Assembly (NCBI GenBank): GCA_902528515.1
Contig: CABZTD010000011.1
Location: 1-55,435 of the forward strand
DNA length: 55,435 nt
Source: K189A clade bacterium
Lineage (GTDB): Bacteria > Pseudomonadota > Gammaproteobacteria > Pseudomonadales > Azotimanducaceae
Direction of reading: 5' to 3'
Of this stretch, positions 25,195 through 34,974 are shown piece by piece. The notes beneath the pieces are model-generated. The model ran no database searches. It was not told the DNA's origin and was given only the letters and a program-made list of their open reading frames with translations. Within the stretch, counting starts at the first letter, position 1. Every line of letters begins with the position of its first letter. The position numbers and the translations under genes were made by a program.

Positions 25195-27223
25195 CAGCCA
25201 GGCCGTGCCTGACACATCCCCGAGAATTGAGGTTGTTAGTGAGTTCAAACCCGCCGGCGATCAACCACACGCCATCGATAGCTTGGTCGACGGAGTCGAA
25301 GCAGGGCTGGCCCACCAGACCTTGCTTGGGGTTACCGGTTCGGGGAAAACCTTTTCTATCGCCAATGTAATCGAGAGGCTGCAGCGCCCGGCACTTGTCA
25401 TGGCTCCGAATAAAACCCTGGCCGCGCAGCTATACGGGGAGTTCAAAGAGTTTTTCCCAAACAATAGCGTTGAGTACTTTGTCTCCTACTACGATTATTA
25501 CCAGCCCGAGGCCTATGTGCCGGCATCTGACACTTATATTGAAAAAGATTCGTCGGTAAATGCCCACATAGAACAAATGCGACTGTCTGCCACCAAGGCG
25601 CTGCTGCAACGACGGGACTCCATCATTGTCGCCTCTGTGTCGGCAATTTACGGTCTTGGTGATCCACAATCCTATCTGCAAATGGTGCTGCATCTTGATC
25701 GCGGGGACCGCCTCGCTCAGCGCGATCTTTTGCGCCGATTGACCGAATTGCAATATGAGCGCAACGATGTGGCCTTTCAGCGTGGCGCTTACCGGGTGCG
25801 TGGCGACGTGATTGATGTCTTTCCTGCAGAATCTGAAAAAGAGGCCGTGCGCATCGCACTGTTTGACGACGAGATAGAGGAAATCTCTATTTTTGATCCG
25901 CTTACCGGGGAAGTCCTCAATCGACTGCCTCGATACACCATATTTCCCAAGAGTCATTACGTGACCCCGCGTGAGCGGGTAGTGCGCGTGCTCGATGAAA
26001 TAAAAGAAGAAATGTTTGAGCGGGTGAAGGATCTGACTGCAGCTAATAAACTGGTTGAGGCGCAGCGCCTTGAGCAGCGCACACGCTTCGACCTAGAGAT
26101 GATTCAGGAGTTAGGCTACTGCTCTGGTATCGAAAATTACTCACGATATTTGTCAGGACGTGGTCCTGGCGAGCCCCCGCCAACGTTGTTCGATTATCTC
26201 CCGGACGATGCGCTTTTGATATTGGATGAGTCCCACGTCACCGTGCCGCAGATTGGTGCCATGTTTAAGGGTGACCGCTCGCGCAAAGAAACCCTCGTTG
26301 GCTACGGCTTTCGGCTGCCGTCGGCGCTGGATAACCGCCCCCTGCGATTCGAAGAATGGGAGCGACTCGCACCGCAAATGATTTTTGTGAGCGCGACGCC
26401 GGGTAAGTACGAGACCCAGCAAAACGCACCGATTGTCGAACAAGTGGTGCGCCCGACGGGCTTGGTTGACCCGCCGGTACAGGTGAAGCCCGCTACCACC
26501 CAGGTTGATGATCTGCTTGGCGAGATCAAACAGGTGATAGCGGGCAACGAACGAGTATTGGTTACCACACTGACCAAGCGTATGGCCGAGGATCTAACCG
26601 ATTACCTAGGGGAGCACGATATACGCGTGCGTTATCTGCACTCCGATATTGATACCGTCGAGCGCATGGAGATCATTCGTGATCTGCGCCTTGGGGAGTT
26701 CGACGTGTTGGTGGGTATTAACCTGCTGCGGGAGGGACTCGATATGCCCGAGGTGAGCCTGGTTGCGGTATTGGATGCGGACAAAGAGGGCTTCTTGCGC
26801 TCCGAAGGTTCCTTGATACAAACCATGGGGCGTGCCGCTCGTAATGCCCAGGGTCGGGTGATTTTGTATGCCGACTCCATCACCCAGTCTATGCGTAGCG
26901 CCATGGACGAAACAGAACGCCGCCGCACGAAGCAAATAGCCCATAACGAAGCACACGACATCGTGCCTAAGACTATCAACAAGCGCATCGCTGATGTGAT
27001 GGAGGGTGCACGCTCAATGTCGCCCAAACGCGGCAAAGGAGCATTGAAGAAAGGTAAGCTCGCTAAGCCGGTGGCCGTGCCGGATAATCCCAAAGCGCTT
27101 GGTAGGATGCTGGAAAAGATGGAAAAGCAAATGCTCGATCATGCGCAGAATCTTGAGTTCGAAGAAGCTGCCTCGCTTCGGGACCAATTGATACAGTTGA
27201 AGCGCGACCATCTCGTCGGGTGA
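25163..27223 (+). CDS. uvrB: UvrB, excinuclease ABC subunit B
   Basis: A 686-residue DNA-damage verification helicase of nucleotide excision repair, working with UvrA and UvrC. Walker [10 protein letters not shown] is near residues 56-64, the beta-hairpin region holds [12 protein letters not shown], motif II is LILDESHV, and the C-terminal helicase lobe has [12 protein letters not shown] and [18 protein letters not shown] domain ([25 protein letters not shown]) ends the protein and binds UvrC. The reading opens with GTG at 25163; the conserved part begins about 20 residues in, so a later start such as GTG 25205 is possible. No LexA box is seen upstream. Confidence 0.96.
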   Translation: MMTLKRQKTSSSQAVPDTSPRIEVVSEFKPAGDQPHAIDSLVDGVEAGLAHQTLLGVTGSGKTFSIANVIERLQRPALVMAPNKTLAAQLYGEFKEFFPNNSVEYFVSYYDYYQPEAYVPASDTYIEKDSSVNAHIEQMRLSATKALLQRRDSIIVASVSAIYGLGDPQSYLQMVLHLDRGDRLAQRDLLRRLTELQYERNDVAFQRGAYRVRGDVIDVFPAESEKEAVRIALFDDEIEEISIFDPLTGEVLNRLPRYTIFPKSHYVTPRERVVRVLDEIKEEMFERVKDLTAANKLVEAQRLEQRTRFDLEMIQELGYCSGIENYSRYLSGRGPGEPPPTLFDYLPDDALLILDESHVTVPQIGAMFKGDRSRKETLVGYGFRLPSALDNRPLRFEEWERLAPQMIFVSATPGKYETQQNAPIVEQVVRPTGLVDPPVQVKPATTQVDDLLGEIKQVIAGNERVLVTTLTKRMAEDLTDYLGEHDIRVRYLHSDIDTVERMEIIRDLRLGEFDVLVGINLLREGLDMPEVSLVAVLDADKEGFLRSEGSLIQTMGRAARNAQGRVILYADSITQSMRSAMDETERRRTKQIAHNEAHDIVPKTINKRIADVMEGARSMSPKRGKGALKKGKLAKPVAVPDNPKALGRMLEKMEKQMLDHAQNLEFEEAASLRDQLIQLKRDHLVG

Positions 27224-27573
27224 CCGAAGACAGAAATCGATAGACCGGGACTGAAATCCATCAGAACTCCAGTGTAAACGGCAGGGAGAGACAAAGCGAC
27301 GCCTAATCCCTGACAAGGTCATGAATCATTTGGTGAGGCCATTAGCTTGAAATAGGGACGACCTTACTTGATCTGACTAGCTTCCAGACGCTCAATCCCC
27401 CAATTAGCCATCTTTCGACTCAATTCCTATTTCGCTACTTCAAGGCTCAGGAACACGGTCACGCCTGTTCTCAAGAGGTTCGTGGCACTGAACGACGTGT
27501 GTTGGCTTGGAAGGACCGCGTGCGAAAGCACCTAGATATGGTGCGGAAAAACATATCGGCTAATCGCAAGGCT
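27224..27573. other. Intergenic region after uvrB, no certain gene
   Basis: Convergent uvrB and CNNM genes leave 350 bp. From about 27352 to 27624 the plus strand holds an open frame without a usable start codon, reading for example LDLTSFQTLNPP and later WKDRVRKHLDMVRKNISANR; I do not recognise it. It may be a remnant of a short gene or chance. No terminator is obvious. Confidence 0.4.
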
Positions 27574-28686
27574 CTAGGACTCGCTGGCTGCAGCAGACTC
27601 ATCATCCTCGTCTTTAGGGGTTGATTCTATGATGAGACCAACTCGGCGCGCCCGTTGCTCCCAACTTCGACGGGCTAGCACCTGCATATCTGCGGTTCGG
27701 TCTGATTCGTCTACGATCTCTACGCCGAGTAGCGTTTCAATCACGTCTTCCATGGTGACGATGCCGTCCATGCCGCCAAATTCGTCCACGACCAGAGCAA
27801 TCTGCTCGTGAGTACCCAAAAAGCGATTAAAAAGGTCAAGAATAGGGAAGTCGTAGGGTACAGCAATGATCTCGCGTTTCAGCGAGACCAGTGGCTTATC
27901 GGTATGCCCGTCGACAATATCGGCCAATACCTGGTCTTTGAGTACGTAACCAATGACTTGATCACGCGATTCATTTTCGTAAAGCGGAACACGCGAAAAG
28001 CGATGCTCACGGTTGCTGTCAAAGAAGTCGCCGAGAGACTCGGTCGCGGGGGACGAGCGCACCACGGTGCGTGGCGTCATCACATCTTTCGCCTGCACGG
28101 AGCGAAACTTTAACAGGTTAGTAATGATCTCAGATTCTTGTTGCTCGAAAATTCCGTCCTGAGCGCCAATGTCCGCCATGGCTAAAAAGTCGCTGCGGGT
28201 GAAAGCGCTGGTAACTTCTTTGTTCTTGAGTTTGCTGGTGATCAGTTGGCTCATCCACACCAGTGGCCCTAGCAAGCGAATAACCCAAGTCAGCGAGCGC
28301 GCCGTAGCTGGCGCCAGAGACTGCCAATGATTAGCACCCAGGGTTTTTGGAATAAGTTCAGACAACACCAAGATCGCCAAGGTCATTGATGCTGGTACTA
28401 AAAGGCCGGTAATTAGCGGATGGGCGTCAGCCCAAATTTTTGATGCCTGATCGCCAACGCCAATAGCACCGACAGTATGGGCAATGGTGTTGAGTGTCAG
28501 GATTGCAGCTAACGGTCGATCTATGTCCTCTTTGAAGCCTTGCAAGCGTCGACCGAGCGATGTGCCTTTTTGAAGCTGAATTTGAGCATAGGAAGGCGTG
28601 ATACTCAGCAGCACGGCCTCCCACAGTGAGCACAGGAATGAAGTAACGATGGCGATGGAAAAGAACAGGAGCAACAGCGAGATCAT
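27574..28686 (-). CDS. CNNM-type membrane protein with CBS pair (hemolysin/CorC family)
   Basis: A 370-residue inner-membrane protein. The DUF21 (CNNM) domain has four hydrophobic segments, beginning at ISLLLLFFSIAIVTSFLCSLWEAVL; the family motif LSELIPKTLG is seen. Two CBS domains follow (about residues 200-330; VMTPRTVVRSSPATESLGDF and DEFGGMDGIVTMEDVIETLLGVE), which bind adenosyl ligands. The C-terminal CorC_HlyC domain seems absent, since the protein ends about 35 residues after the CBS pair. Members are linked with Mg2+/Co2+ transport or efflux. Named hemolysin only by old homology; toxin activity is not implied. Confidence 0.87.
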   Translation of the reverse strand: MISLLLLFFSIAIVTSFLCSLWEAVLLSITPSYAQIQLQKGTSLGRRLQGFKEDIDRPLAAILTLNTIAHTVGAIGVGDQASKIWADAHPLITGLLVPASMTLAILVLSELIPKTLGANHWQSLAPATARSLTWVIRLLGPLVWMSQLITSKLKNKEVTSAFTRSDFLAMADIGAQDGIFEQQESEIITNLLKFRSVQAKDVMTPRTVVRSSPATESLGDFFDSNREHRFSRVPLYENESRDQVIGYVLKDQVLADIVDGHTDKPLVSLKREIIAVPYDFPILDLFNRFLGTHEQIALVVDEFGGMDGIVTMEDVIETLLGVEIVDESDRTADMQVLARRSWEQRARRVGLIIESTPKDEDDESAAASES

Positions 28687-29028
28687 GGGGGTCCCGAAAA
28701 GGTCTCAAAGTAGAGTATGTCATCGCCTAACCGTCGTTGACCAGAGCAGCTTGCAGAGCACGACGACGATCGAGATCGGGGTGTCAGTTTGCGTATAGAG
28801 CAGAGCAGGCAAGACTAACCAAAAAAACCAGTAGCTGCCGGTCACCGCTACCAAAACTTGATGGAAAGCGTTGAGCCGGCAAAAGAGCTCGGTTATTCTG
28901 AAAAGCTACCAAGGAATCAAATCGGCGATCTTACCGAGACAAAAATAACGCTTTTGTAAAGAGCACAGGCAAGGCGAAGAGGGCGGACTTAAACCCCTGC
29001 ACGGTGGGTTGAAAAGAGTTAAGACAAA
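28687..29028. other. Intergenic region upstream of tRNA-Val
   Basis: This 342-bp stretch between the divergent-side CNNM gene and tRNA-Val contains no reading frame I can support. It must hold the promoter of the tRNA and probably that of the CNNM gene. No repeat or hairpin of note was found. Confidence 0.4.
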
Positions 29029-29100
<72 letters not shown>

Positions 29101-29105
<5 letters not shown>

Positions 29106-29142
29106 ATAAAAAGCCCCGCCAAGGCGGGGTTTTTTATTGGTA
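29101..29142. terminator. Palindromic Rho-independent terminator after tRNA-Val
   Basis: Two 20-nt arms (29101-29120 and 29123-29142) form a near-perfect palindrome with core CCCCGCC-AA-GGCGGGG followed by TTTTTTATT; one G-T wobble interrupts it. The left arm includes the 3' end of the tRNA (TACCA). It can work on both strands. Confidence 0.88.
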
Positions 29143-29170
29143 GCAGTGGTTAGTCGAGACCGCCGACGTG

Positions 29171-29218
29171 GTCTGACCAAGCGCGAGTTCACGATTGTTT
29201 AGCAACAAGCGTCGCAAA
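29171..29218 (+). repeat. Diverged direct repeat, copy A
   Basis: This 48-nt segment matches 29817-29864 at 38 of 48 positions, including the shared core CGAGTTCACGA and CAACAAG-n-GTCGCA. The copies flank the DUF2237 gene in the same orientation. I do not recognise the element. Confidence 0.6.
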
Positions 29219-29301
29219 GGCGCAGCTTGCTATCCGCCGGGTCATGCGCAATCAATGACCTGCGTATTTTAAAATCGGGATAAAATGTAGGAAATAGAAA
29301 A

Positions 29302-29682
29302 ATTCAACCGTTAGCCCAACAAACCAACGTATTTGGCGATCCGCTGCAATCCTGTTCTATGGATCCACTCACCGGCTTTTTTCGGACTGGGTGTTGTGAC
29401 GCGGACTCCGAAGACATCGGTAAACACTTTGTCTGCGCCCGTGTCGATGATGTATTTCTACAGTATTCGCTCAGTCAGGGTAATGACCTTATTACACCGA
29501 GACTGGAGTTTGGTTTTGCCGGGTTAAGCGCCGGTGATCAATGGTGCGTCTGCGCGAATCGCTGGTTGCAGGCTCTCGATGCTGGTTGTGCACCAGCGGT
29601 GATGCTTACTTCGACTAATGCAAGGGTTTTGCAGCTTATCGATCTGGCCACACTCAAAGCCCATGCAGTCGACCTAAATTGA
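29302..29682 (+). CDS. DUF2237 family protein, start codon unclear
   Basis: The family is small, cysteine-rich and of unknown biochemical role. Conserved blocks seen: SMDPLTGFFRTGCC, DIGKHFVCARV, QGNDLITPRLEFGFAGL, GDQWCVCANRW and DAGCAPAV. The ATG at 29359 would give 107 residues and lose the conserved opening (NVFGDPLQSC), which is encoded in frame upstream. Upstream to the TAA at 29281 there is no ATG, GTG or TTG in frame; an ATT at 29302 lies 9 nt after AGGA, and a TTA stands where relatives usually start. So the gene either uses a rare start or has lost it. The repeats at 29171 and 29817 bracket it. Confidence 0.65.
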   Translation: MQPLAQQTNVFGDPLQSCSMDPLTGFFRTGCCDADSEDIGKHFVCARVDDVFLQYSLSQGNDLITPRLEFGFAGLSAGDQWCVCANRWLQALDAGCAPAVMLTSTNARVLQLIDLATLKAHAVDLN

Positions 29683-29816
29683 ATCGGTCTTCTCTTTTTG
29701 GAGGGCGAAATAGGAGCCGTGGTACATTCTTCGAACGCTCGCAAAGTTGGTCGAAAGTGGCGCGCTTTACGGTCGTTTGAGAGAAGTGCCCTTTATTTGC
29801 ACGGTAGAGTTCGTAG

Positions 29817-29864
29817 GTTTGACCAAAGGCGAGTTCACGACCGATAAACAACAAGTGTCGCAGA
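29817..29864 (+). repeat. Diverged direct repeat, copy B
   Basis: Counterpart of 29171-29218 (38 of 48 positions identical). It lies in the 232-bp gap between the DUF2237 gene and the serine hydrolase, where no gene can be supported. Confidence 0.6.
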
Positions 29865-29914
29865 CTCCTCGTCTAACAATTCCCCGCCTATGTATTAACC
29901 ACCAAATAAGCGGA

Positions 29915-31096
29915 TTAGTCTGAATACACAGCCTGCTCAAAGCCCGCGAGTGTGGAGATCGTTGCAGCATCATAAAATGGCAGAATCTGCGTCCCAAATA
30001 TGCCGTAAAGATCAGACTCTCTATCGATCCAATAATACGTGTTAAAGAGTCCGGCCCATGAGCCGGTATTTGCTCGTCTACCGCTAGGCAATCCCTCAGG
30101 GTGAATTAAAAGGCCCAAACCAAATGTTGCAGAAGCCCCAAAGGCCAAGTCAGCGTCGTTACTTACCTCTGGAACTTGAGTGACGAGCGCTTTGGGTCGA
30201 AGTTCGCCGATATGGTTGTGAAACATGGTGTCGACTGTTTTAGCCGCTAGCACTTGGCTGCCATTTGCTGTTCCTGCGCTTAGCAACATTTGCAGCACAC
30301 GCCCATAATTCTCGACGGTCGAATAGAGACCGCCGCCGCCGGAGTAAAATGGCAAGCTGTGGCGATCCTTTGCGGTGGGTTGCCCGAATAAGGAAACAGT
30401 GAGCTGGTCCTCGGTTCGGGCCATCATTGTCACACTTCGATCAAGCTTGTCCTCGGGTAACTCGAAGTGGGTGTCTTTCATCCCTAGGGGCTCGAAAATA
30501 TTTTTATCAAAATAATCGACGAGCCTATCTCCGGAGCGTTGCTCAATCAGAATGCCGAGCCAGTCGGTATTGGTTCCATACTCCCACTGGGTTCCAGGTT
30601 GGAACGCTAGGGGATTTGCGAGGAAGTTGCCCCCTGCCAAAAAGCTCTCCGTCATTCCGGCGGTCACTGCTTGCTGTGCGTTTGCGTCCCATATCTCGTA
30701 AACAAAGCCCGCGGTGTGGGTGATTAGCTCGCGCGCAGTCGGGGCGCGTTTTGCGTCTTCAAATTGCCCTTTGCCACCTGCATCGAAACCAGTCAAAACG
30801 CGCAGCTTCGCCAGGTCGTCAATATAAACGTCCGCAGGCTCGTCTAGTGCAAGCAGACCGCGCTCAGCAAGCTGCAGGGCGGCAATGGTGGTAACCAGCT
30901 TGGTCATAGAGGCGATTTGAATAATGTTATCTGGGCTAGCCGAGTGATGCTTGTTCGCGTCCCGGTGACCTGCAGCGTGTGCCCACACCTGACCCTTCGA
31001 GTTGCCCATAGCACCAACAGCGAATTGCAGTTCACCTTGATCGACTGCCTCGTCTAACACGGCCTTGGGCCCATAACCTACCGATTTAGTATTCAC
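29915..31096 (-). CDS. Serine hydrolase (class C beta-lactamase/esterase fold)
   Basis: A 393-residue penicillin-binding-protein-like hydrolase. The catalytic SxxK is S63-M-T-K66 in IQIASMTKLVTT; the tyrosine block is likely WEYGTNTDW (Tyr replaced in position by a YGT variant of YxN), and HTAGF precedes it. These are typical of esterase/D-aminopeptidase-like members (EstB, family VIII) rather than true beta-lactamases. No signal peptide is seen, so it is probably cytosolic. The GTG start at 31096 follows GGGGGGAAA. It is downstream of the porin-like gene on the same strand, about 80 bp away. Substrate unknown. Confidence 0.88.
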   Translation of the reverse strand: MNTKSVGYGPKAVLDEAVDQGELQFAVGAMGNSKGQVWAHAAGHRDANKHHSASPDNIIQIASMTKLVTTIAALQLAERGLLALDEPADVYIDDLAKLRVLTGFDAGGKGQFEDAKRAPTARELITHTAGFVYEIWDANAQQAVTAGMTESFLAGGNFLANPLAFQPGTQWEYGTNTDWLGILIEQRSGDRLVDYFDKNIFEPLGMKDTHFELPEDKLDRSVTMMARTEDQLTVSLFGQPTAKDRHSLPFYSGGGGLYSTVENYGRVLQMLLSAGTANGSQVLAAKTVDTMFHNHIGELRPKALVTQVPEVSNDADLAFGASATFGLGLLIHPEGLPSGRRANTGSWAGLFNTYYWIDRESDLYGIFGTQILPFYDAATISTLAGFEQAVYSD

Positions 31097-31174
31097 TTTC
31101 CCCCCTAATCGAAAGTTAAATCTCCATTGGTAAAAAAGGTACGCGAATTGATGCCTAACTGGAATTCACTGGGA

Positions 31175-32644
31175 TCAGAAATGTAGCGTCGCCTGAACGT
31201 AGCCAAAATAGGTGTCTTCTGCTTGAGGCTTGTCAGCCGCCAGCTCAACAAAGTCACCGCCCAGCAGTGCTGACGCACCGACCTCCAAGCGCGCCCGCTG
31301 TGGCACGAGCCAATAACGCATTCGAGCATCCAGGGTGTGGCCGATAAATTTGCCCGACCGCCCCTGGGGGTCGCGTCGTTTGGCTACCGTCCAGCGGTCT
31401 GTGGCGGATGCTAATGATGCGCGGTGATACTGAAACCACCCATCAATCCGGTCATTAGGCTTCACGCGCAGGCGCAATCCTGGCGCGCTCAGGTTAGCTG
31501 GCGTTAGTGGCCCGTGTGTGGAGGTGTTATTGAGGTCAGAGCGCCTACCGCCAAACAAACGCTCGTACTGATCAAATTTATTGTCATTAAGGTCATCGTC
31601 CCCGCTGGCGTAGTAGTACTCGAGCGATAACCTAGGTTGCCAAGCCATATCGAAGGTATAGCCCAGTGCTGCGATCAGCATCAGTGCTCGAACCTCAAGA
31701 CTGTTGGTGTCAGCAGGGTTGCTTGAAGCATACCTTGTGCCGCTACGATAAGCGGCTTCGATATCGTTATCCCATTGATTGGCCTGGGCTTCTCGAAATA
31801 GTCGAAAACCCACAGTGGTGTAGGCGCGGTCGGGTGTTTGAAAGCGCTGGCTGTCGTTTTCTTCAAGGCCGTAGATAAATGCCTCGCCCTGCAAGTTAGA
31901 CACGCGCTCGGACAAGATTTCTCTTTTGATGAAATGTAGTCCCCATATCCTTCGCTGCCACTGTTCTTTGTCTGATTCCAGTTCGTTATCCAAAATTTCT
32001 GTCTGGGTGCCGGGCCGCCGATTGATGGGAACAATGTAGATGGCGTGCAGTTGATCATCTTGGCCTGAGTAGCTAACCCAGTGTGCGCCGGTGTAACTCT
32101 TGATGACGTTTGCATAGCTCACGCGTTCGATCTGACGCTTCGAGCCGATGGATACGGTTTGGCGGCCAAGGGTCAGGTGGCTGGTCGCATCGTAGTCGAT
32201 CACGCTGGGCAGATTGTCGGCGCGTGCATAAAGCTGCAGGACATCAAGGGGATTCGTGTAGCTGCTGGAAAGCGGCGTACCGTCATCACCTAGATAGGTC
32301 CGGCTGTCCTGTAGCTCAATACCCAGGGTGATCGAGGGCGAGTTGGGTTGGTTAGTGGTGCTCCTCGGCAAGCTTGCTTCTGCGCGGAGCAGCGTCCGAA
32401 ATGCCAGTAGCTGGTCGCCCCCTTTGCCATTGGCGCGAAACTGACCGTCCAGGGTCTCGAACCTGGCCCGGGTTTCGCCCTCAAGGGTCAGCCAGTGCGA
32501 CCGGTCCGTATGAGTTCTTTGTGCATTGGGCAACTCAGCGCCGACAGATGATTGCGTTGTCAGCGGCCATATCAAGGCTGAGACCGAGAGCAGAATCCGC
32601 AGGACACTTGCGGTTTTTTGGTTGTCGGCTTGAGTCGAAAGCAT
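31175..32644 (-). CDS. Alginate-export-type outer-membrane beta-barrel protein
   Basis: About 489 residues from ATG 32644 (MLSTQADN); a longer start at 32683 is possible. A signal peptide is seen (VLRILLSVSALIWPLTTQSSVGA). The mature part begins with HWLTLEGETRARFETLDGQFRANGKGGDQLLAFRT-like text (short form: GETRARFETLDG), a hallmark of the alginate_exp/AlgE family, and ends in the aromatic beta-strand YFGYVQATLHF needed for barrel assembly. It likely forms an outer-membrane channel for a saccharide or organic anion. Its neighbours (serine hydrolase, DUF1330, sulfatase) do not fix the substrate; no alginate genes are seen. Confidence 0.8.
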   Translation of the reverse strand: MLSTQADNQKTASVLRILLSVSALIWPLTTQSSVGAELPNAQRTHTDRSHWLTLEGETRARFETLDGQFRANGKGGDQLLAFRTLLRAEASLPRSTTNQPNSPSITLGIELQDSRTYLGDDGTPLSSSYTNPLDVLQLYARADNLPSVIDYDATSHLTLGRQTVSIGSKRQIERVSYANVIKSYTGAHWVSYSGQDDQLHAIYIVPINRRPGTQTEILDNELESDKEQWQRRIWGLHFIKREILSERVSNLQGEAFIYGLEENDSQRFQTPDRAYTTVGFRLFREAQANQWDNDIEAAYRSGTRYASSNPADTNSLEVRALMLIAALGYTFDMAWQPRLSLEYYYASGDDDLNDNKFDQYERLFGGRRSDLNNTSTHGPLTPANLSAPGLRLRVKPNDRIDGWFQYHRASLASATDRWTVAKRRDPQGRSGKFIGHTLDARMRYWLVPQRARLEVGASALLGGDFVELAADKPQAEDTYFGYVQATLHF

Positions 32645-32799
32645 CAGGCCATGCAGATTAATGTAAGCGTAGTTGCTTTGCATTGGGTGAACCTAGGATG
32701 GTGGCCATGGTGTGATTTGAGCTGACAAAAACTCAAATAATGATAGACATTACTTGCGGTTATTGTGAAAAATGGTCTTCGCCGAAAGGAGGATGCGAG

Positions 32800-33240
32800 A
32801 TGGAAGTCATTAACAGGGTTATACCGTCCGAGGAGCAAATGGAGGGCTTTATGGAGCCCGGTCGGGAAGGGCCGATCTACATGCTGAATTTGCTGAAGTT
32901 TAAAGATGAGGCTGAGTACGCGGATGGTCGAGAGACTGATCTCAGTGGCGCCCAAGCCTATGCCATATACGGTCAAGAGGTGGTAGCTCACCTGCAGAAG
33001 GTGGGAGGCGCGCCCATGTTCTCTGCCGGCGTTGAACGACTCATGCTTGGGGAAGTGGAAGAGCTCTGGGATTCCGCCGCGATTGCTATGTATCCGTCGC
33101 GCAAGGCGATGCTGGAAATGTTGATGTCGCCCGAGTACCAAGCTTCCGCATTGCATCGCGAAGCGGGCTTGGCGGGTCAGCTCAATATTGAGTTGGTAGA
33201 GCCCGTGGGTGCTTGGCTCATGAAGGGGCATGCATCCTAG
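32800..33240 (+). CDS. DUF1330 family protein
   Basis: A 146-residue protein of the dimeric alpha-beta barrel superfamily. The DUF1330-like block GPIYMLNLLKFKD and the central YAIYGQEVVAHLQKVGG are seen, and the segment AIAMYPSRKAMLEMLMSPEYQ is typical. The start at ATG 32800 is fixed by a perfect AAAGGAGG 7 nt upstream; the frame is open earlier (32740) but without such a site. The sulfatase gene begins 41 bp after its stop, so a shared transcript is likely. Biochemical role unknown. Confidence 0.87.
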   Translation: MEVINRVIPSEEQMEGFMEPGREGPIYMLNLLKFKDEAEYADGRETDLSGAQAYAIYGQEVVAHLQKVGGAPMFSAGVERLMLGEVEELWDSAAIAMYPSRKAMLEMLMSPEYQASALHREAGLAGQLNIELVEPVGAWLMKGHAS

Positions 33241-33281
33241 ACCGAGTAGGTGAGACCGGGCTCAAAGGAGAGGGGACAAAA

Positions 33282-34934
33282 ATGAGGTGGATGCTGAGAA
33301 TTGGCATCGTATTAGCCATATTGGCAAGTGCTGCTTGGATCTTTCGGGTTGATATCGTACTTTACGGCGTCAGCCGCGCAATCGGTGAACAGTCAACGGT
33401 TGGGCCGAACCAAACAATTAACTGGTCTGCGGGCGCCGAGCCCGAAGGCCGGGATCCGAGTGAACGACCCCCCAATATTGTGCTGATACTGGCCGACGAT
33501 TTAGGCTGGAACGACATTTCCATGAACGGGCCAAATCCTACAACGCAAACACCCAATATCGATGCCCTGGCAGCTGATGGCGTTACGTTTACGCAGGGCT
33601 ATGCTGCCAATGGGACCTGTGCGCCATCTCGCGCGGCGTTAATGAGTGGCCGATACGGTACAAGATTTGGTTTTGAGTTCACGCCCACGCCACCTGGCAT
33701 GAATACAGCGCTGAGAGTAATGGATGATAGCGGCGATAGTCCGTTGCAACCCGCGAGTGTGTTTAACAACGCAGAAAATGAACTTTCGTTCGATGAAATG
33801 GGCATGCCGCCTTCAGAGATAACGATTGCAGAGCTGCTGAGGGAGCGGGGTTATCACACGGTGCATATCGGTAAATGGCACCTCGGCCGCTCGAACGGTA
33901 TGGCCGCGCATGATCAGGGATTTGATGAGAGCCTGTTGATGTCCAGTGGCCTATACGGACGACGGGATGATGAAGGGGTAGTTCAGGCGCGACAAGATTT
34001 TGATCCGATCGACCGCTTTTTGTGGGCAGGGCTGCGATTCGCCGCTAGCTTTAACGGTGGGCCGGATTTTGAACCGGCTAAATACCTAACCGATTACTAC
34101 ACCGACGAAGCGGTTAGGGTGATCGAAGCAAATAAAGACCGGCCGTTTTTTCTCTACCTTGCCCATTGGGCCCCTCATACACCACTGCAAGCAACACGCG
34201 AGGATTACAACGCATTGTCTGACGTTGAGCTGCATCGAGAACGCGTTTATGCGGCAATGATTCGATCTCTAGATCGTGGTGTGGGGCGAGTTATGACAGC
34301 GCTCAAGGAAAATGGCCTCGATCAGAACACTCTGGTTATGTTTACATCCGACAATGGAGGGGCAGGCTATATTGGTTTGCCTAACGTCAATGTCCCCTAT
34401 CGTGGTTGGAAAATCACTTTGTTCGAAGGTGGTATACGCGTGCCTTTTTTGGCCCGATGGCCTGCCCAACTGCCTGCTGGTGTAACCTATGAGGCGCCGG
34501 TACATCACTTCGATATGTATGCAACGGCCGCTGCAGCTGGGAACACCGACTTGCCTTCGGACCGCGTGATGGATGGCGTGGATCTTACCCCCTACGTTAC
34601 TGGTATTGATACTAGCACCCCTCACGACTATTTGTTCTTCAGCTCTGGTGCCGCTCAAGCCGTTCGCGATATGCGCTGGAAGCTTATCGTTAGCGCCCCG
34701 CAAGGCGGTAAGCGCAAAGAATGGTTATTTGACCTAAAAGCCGATGGCGAGCGAAAAAACCTGCTAACACAAAACTCCGACGTAGCGTCCCGATTGCGCG
34801 ATGCGCTGGCAAAACACAAAGCTGAGCAGGCGGAATCCCGCTGGCCATGGGGGTTGACTACGGCGATAAACGTTGATCGTGATATTGCAAAGCCAGGTCA
34901 GCCCGAGGATGAATTTGCCTACTGGTCGAATTAA
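33282..34934 (+). CDS. Type I (formylglycine) sulfatase
   Basis: A 550-residue sulfatase, membrane-anchored or exported through an N-terminal hydrophobic segment (LRIGIVLAILASAAWIF). D72 and D73 in LADDLGWND bind Ca2+; C113 in GTCAPSRAALMSGRYG is the cysteine converted to formylglycine; KWHLGR and SDNGG complete the metal/sulfate site. The C-terminal domain is normal. The start ATG 33282 follows AAAGGAGAGG. It follows a DUF1330 gene, probably in one operon. Formylglycine-generating enzyme is not in the window. The substrate (carbohydrate, steroid or alkyl sulfate) cannot be told; absence of a SusC/D or CAZyme neighbour argues against a polysaccharide locus. Confidence 0.93.
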   Translation: MRWMLRIGIVLAILASAAWIFRVDIVLYGVSRAIGEQSTVGPNQTINWSAGAEPEGRDPSERPPNIVLILADDLGWNDISMNGPNPTTQTPNIDALAADGVTFTQGYAANGTCAPSRAALMSGRYGTRFGFEFTPTPPGMNTALRVMDDSGDSPLQPASVFNNAENELSFDEMGMPPSEITIAELLRERGYHTVHIGKWHLGRSNGMAAHDQGFDESLLMSSGLYGRRDDEGVVQARQDFDPIDRFLWAGLRFAASFNGGPDFEPAKYLTDYYTDEAVRVIEANKDRPFFLYLAHWAPHTPLQATREDYNALSDVELHRERVYAAMIRSLDRGVGRVMTALKENGLDQNTLVMFTSDNGGAGYIGLPNVNVPYRGWKITLFEGGIRVPFLARWPAQLPAGVTYEAPVHHFDMYATAAAAGNTDLPSDRVMDGVDLTPYVTGIDTSTPHDYLFFSSGAAQAVRDMRWKLIVSAPQGGKRKEWLFDLKADGERKNLLTQNSDVASRLRDALAKHKAEQAESRWPWGLTTAINVDRDIAKPGQPEDEFAYWSN

Positions 34935-34974
34935 CTGACCCGGAAATTGCTGATTTGCTTGTGAAGCAATTGGG

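Noticed and set aside
25430-25957. Minus-strand frame inside uvrB
   Set aside because: UvrB conservation is unambiguous on the plus strand.
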